Below, in pieces: positions 12,365 to 14,872 of a DNA stretch of 14,872 nucleotides. Below the pieces are notes generated by a model. It saw nothing but the letters and a program-made list of their open reading frames with translations, did no database searches and was not told the origin of the DNA. The first letter of the stretch is position 1, and every line of letters begins with the position of its first letter. Source of the stretch: Chloroflexota bacterium (GTDB lineage: Bacteria > Chloroflexota > Dormibacteria > Dormibacterales > Dormibacteraceae); assembly GCA_005880175.1 (NCBI GenBank), contig VBJR01000358.1, positions 1-14,872 on the forward strand, read 5' to 3'. Position numbers and translations under genes: made by a program.

Positions 12365-13040
12365 CCTGCTCGACTGGCTGCTGCCGCCGCGGTGCGGCGG
12401 CTGCCGCTCGCTCGGGGCCTGGCTGTGCGCCTCCTGCCGGGCCCGCGTCCGGCTCCTGCGCGAGCCCCTCTGCCCGCGCTGCGGGCGCGAGCTGGAGTTC
12501 GCCGGCTCCGCCTCCGGCTGCGGCTGCCGGGTCCGCCTGCGCCACCTGGCCCGGGCCAGCGCGGCGGCCGCGTACGAGGGACCGCTGGAGCAGGCCATCC
12601 ACCGATTCAAGTACGAGGGCTGGCGGGCTCTCGCGCCCGAGCTCGCGGACCTGCTGGCAGACCGGATCGCCGCCGACCCGGACCGGGACCTGCTGCTGGT
12701 CGCCGTCCCCCTGCACCGGCGCCGGCAGCGGGCGCGCGGCTACAACCAGTCGGAGCTGCTGGCGGCCCGGCTGCGGGCCCGCCTGGAGCTCCCGCGGCCG
12801 CCGGGACGCCTGGTCCGGCGCCGCGACACTCCGCCCCAGGTCGGCCTGGACCGCCCCTCCCGCCTGGCCAACGTGGCCGACGCCTTCGCCTGGGACGGGC
12901 CGCCGCTGGCCGGCCGCCACGCGGTCGTCGTGGACGACGTGGCCACGACCGGGGCGACGCTGGAGGCGTGCGCGGCGGCACTGCGGGCGGCTGGCTCGGG
13001 GCCGGTCCACGGGTACACCGTCGCCCGGGTCTCCGTATGA
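12348..13040 (+). CDS. comF: ComF family phosphoribosyltransferase-like protein
   Basis: The 230-residue product has an N-terminal zinc-ribbon-like region with four Cys pairs (Cys16/19, 27/30, 42/45, 58/60), then the PRTase domain: [17 protein letters not shown] (75-91), [22 protein letters not shown] (118-139) and the PRPP loop [12 protein letters not shown] (193-204). ComF proteins are linked to DNA uptake in competent bacteria, although many organisms carry them without known competence and the biochemical role is uncertain. Length is normal. The ATG at 12348 lies inside repeat copy B, so codons 1-6 (MSTVQR) are repeat-derived and the family-conserved part starts at about [10 protein letters not shown]. 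No Shine-Dalgarno is seen. hpf and secA follow. Confidence 0.92.
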   Translation: MSTVQRLLDWLLPPRCGGCRSLGAWLCASCRARVRLLREPLCPRCGRELEFAGSASGCGCRVRLRHLARASAAAAYEGPLEQAIHRFKYEGWRALAPELADLLADRIAADPDRDLLLVAVPLHRRRQRARGYNQSELLAARLRARLELPRPPGRLVRRRDTPPQVGLDRPSRLANVADAFAWDGPPLAGRHAVVVDDVATTGATLEACAAALRAAGSGPVHGYTVARVSV

Positions 13041-13072
13041 GGAACCGTGGTTGGGCCGGCGCGACGCCTGGG

Positions 13073-13078
13073 TATCAT
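13073..13078 (+). promoter_or_regulatory. Putative -10 element (TATCAT) of a leaderless hpf promoter
   Basis: TATCAT ends 6 bases before the GTG at 13085, and TTGGGC (13051-13056) sits 16 bases upstream as a possible -35. There is no Shine-Dalgarno before the start codon. The 44-bp gap after comF thus probably holds a separate promoter for hpf-secA. Confidence 0.5.
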
Positions 13079-13084
13079 CGTCGC

Positions 13085-13632
13085 GTGAGGGTGCTGGTGC
13101 ACGACCGAACAGAGGGCGTTCCCAGCCGCCTGGTCGACTACGCCGAGCAGCGGCTGCTGCGAGTAGGCCGCCACTTCGACCTTGTGCAGGAAGTGGAGGT
13201 CGAGTTCGCCGACGAGTCGCACCGTGGCTCGGCCGCGAGCTGCATGGTGCACATCACCGTCCGGACCGACGGCCGGCGCCACCCGGTCGCGCACGTGACC
13301 GAGCGGGCGACGGAGGCGCGGACGGCGCTGGACCTGGCGCTGGACAAGGTGGACCGCCAGGTGGTCAAGCTGAAGGAGAAGATCAAGATCGAGCGCAAGC
13401 GCGCCTCGCACGCGGTCGCGGGCGGCGACGACGACGACGGCGTCGAGACTGGCTCGGGCGAGCTGGAGCGCGTGCGCATGAAGCTGCGGCCGGAGTCGGT
13501 CGAGGACGCCGCCGAGGCGCTCGCGACCGCCGACCATCCGTTCTACGTCTTCCTGGACGAGGGCACGGGCATGGTGAACGTGTGCTACCGGAGGGCCGAC
13601 GGCGGCCTGACGGTGATCGAGCCGGTGGTCCC

Positions 13633-13636
<4 letters not shown>
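13085..13636 (+). CDS. hpf: Long-form ribosome hibernation promoting factor
   Basis: The 183-residue product has the S30AE/YfiA domain in the first 100 residues ([22 protein letters not shown]; later [24 protein letters not shown]), an acidic linker with GDDDDG, and the C-terminal dimerisation domain (about 128-183) with [33 protein letters not shown]. Long HPF dimerises 70S ribosomes into inactive 100S particles in stationary phase. GTG 13085 is preferred since it precedes the first beta strand and follows TATCAT by 6 bases; GTG 13091 is a less likely alternative. Its TGA overlaps the GTG of secA (GTGA), a common gene order that couples the two. Confidence 0.94.

Positions 13637-14872
<1,236 letters not shown>

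Noticed and set aside
12003..13010. A minus-strand open frame across comF containing CRHFNVS repeats
   Set aside because: The repeated peptide is just the reverse translation of the 66-bp palindromic repeat, and the rest is antisense to comF.

Overview
The window is very GC-rich with dense, mostly one-directional gene packing and frequent 4-base GTGA stop/start overlaps. Gene content is bacterial core plus envelope biogenesis. A roughly 24-residue insertion in SecA ending in an HLRPV-R-EAY-like stretch, Flp pilins with a GQGLVEYALIL core, and the order atpD-atpC-murA-mreB point most strongly to a high-GC member of Chloroflexota (for example an uncultured Limnocylindria- or Dormibacteria-like lineage). 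A deep actinobacterial lineage such as Thermoleophilia is the main alternative, suggested by apparent leaderless promoters and an AbiEi-like gene relic. This is inference from recognised sequence motifs, not from a search.

Layout. 1-878: end of the ATP synthase operon (atpD 3' end, then atpC), interrupted by a 217-bp insertion bounded by a 19-bp near-duplication of the atpC start. 962-3301: murA, with the catalytic-loop Cys replaced by Asp, and an MreB-like gene whose ATPase motifs are degenerate. 3298-6195: three GT4 glycosyltransferases, one on the plus strand and two on the minus strand converging on it; the outermost one lacks its N-terminal domain. 6338-8556: a WecG/TagA/CpsF glycosyltransferase and two GT2 polyprenyl-phosphate sugar synthases (ALG5-like and DPM1-like). 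8553-10052 minus: a large multi-membrane protein that looks like a GT-C-type enzyme. 10095-10625: three tandem Flp pilin genes, the last too short for most gene callers. 10637-11776: a divergent pair, an alpha/beta hydrolase and a DUF192 protein, 24 bp apart. 11779-12364: two copies of a 66-bp composite palindromic repeat flanking a damaged AbiEi/DUF559-type gene; the second copy supplies the start codon of comF. 12348-14872: comF, long-form hpf and the first 413 codons of secA.

How the parts work together. MurA and the MreB-like protein serve peptidoglycan and cell shape. The GT4, WecG-type, ALG5-like, DPM1-like and GT-C-type genes together look like a surface polysaccharide or lipid-linked glycosylation set: the two GT2 enzymes would make polyprenyl-phosphate sugars that a GT-C membrane enzyme could use. 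Its position directly beside three Flp pilins raises the possibility of pilin or surface glycosylation, which remains a hypothesis. ComF, HPF and SecA form a usual bacterial neighbourhood.

No complete previously undescribed system is evident. The most unusual items are the 66-bp composite repeat pair with its gene relic, the insertion between atpD and atpC that keeps an open reading frame running into the atpC start, and the degenerate MreB. No rRNA, tRNA, CRISPR array or intact transposase was seen, and no gene-free stretch exceeds 300 bases.
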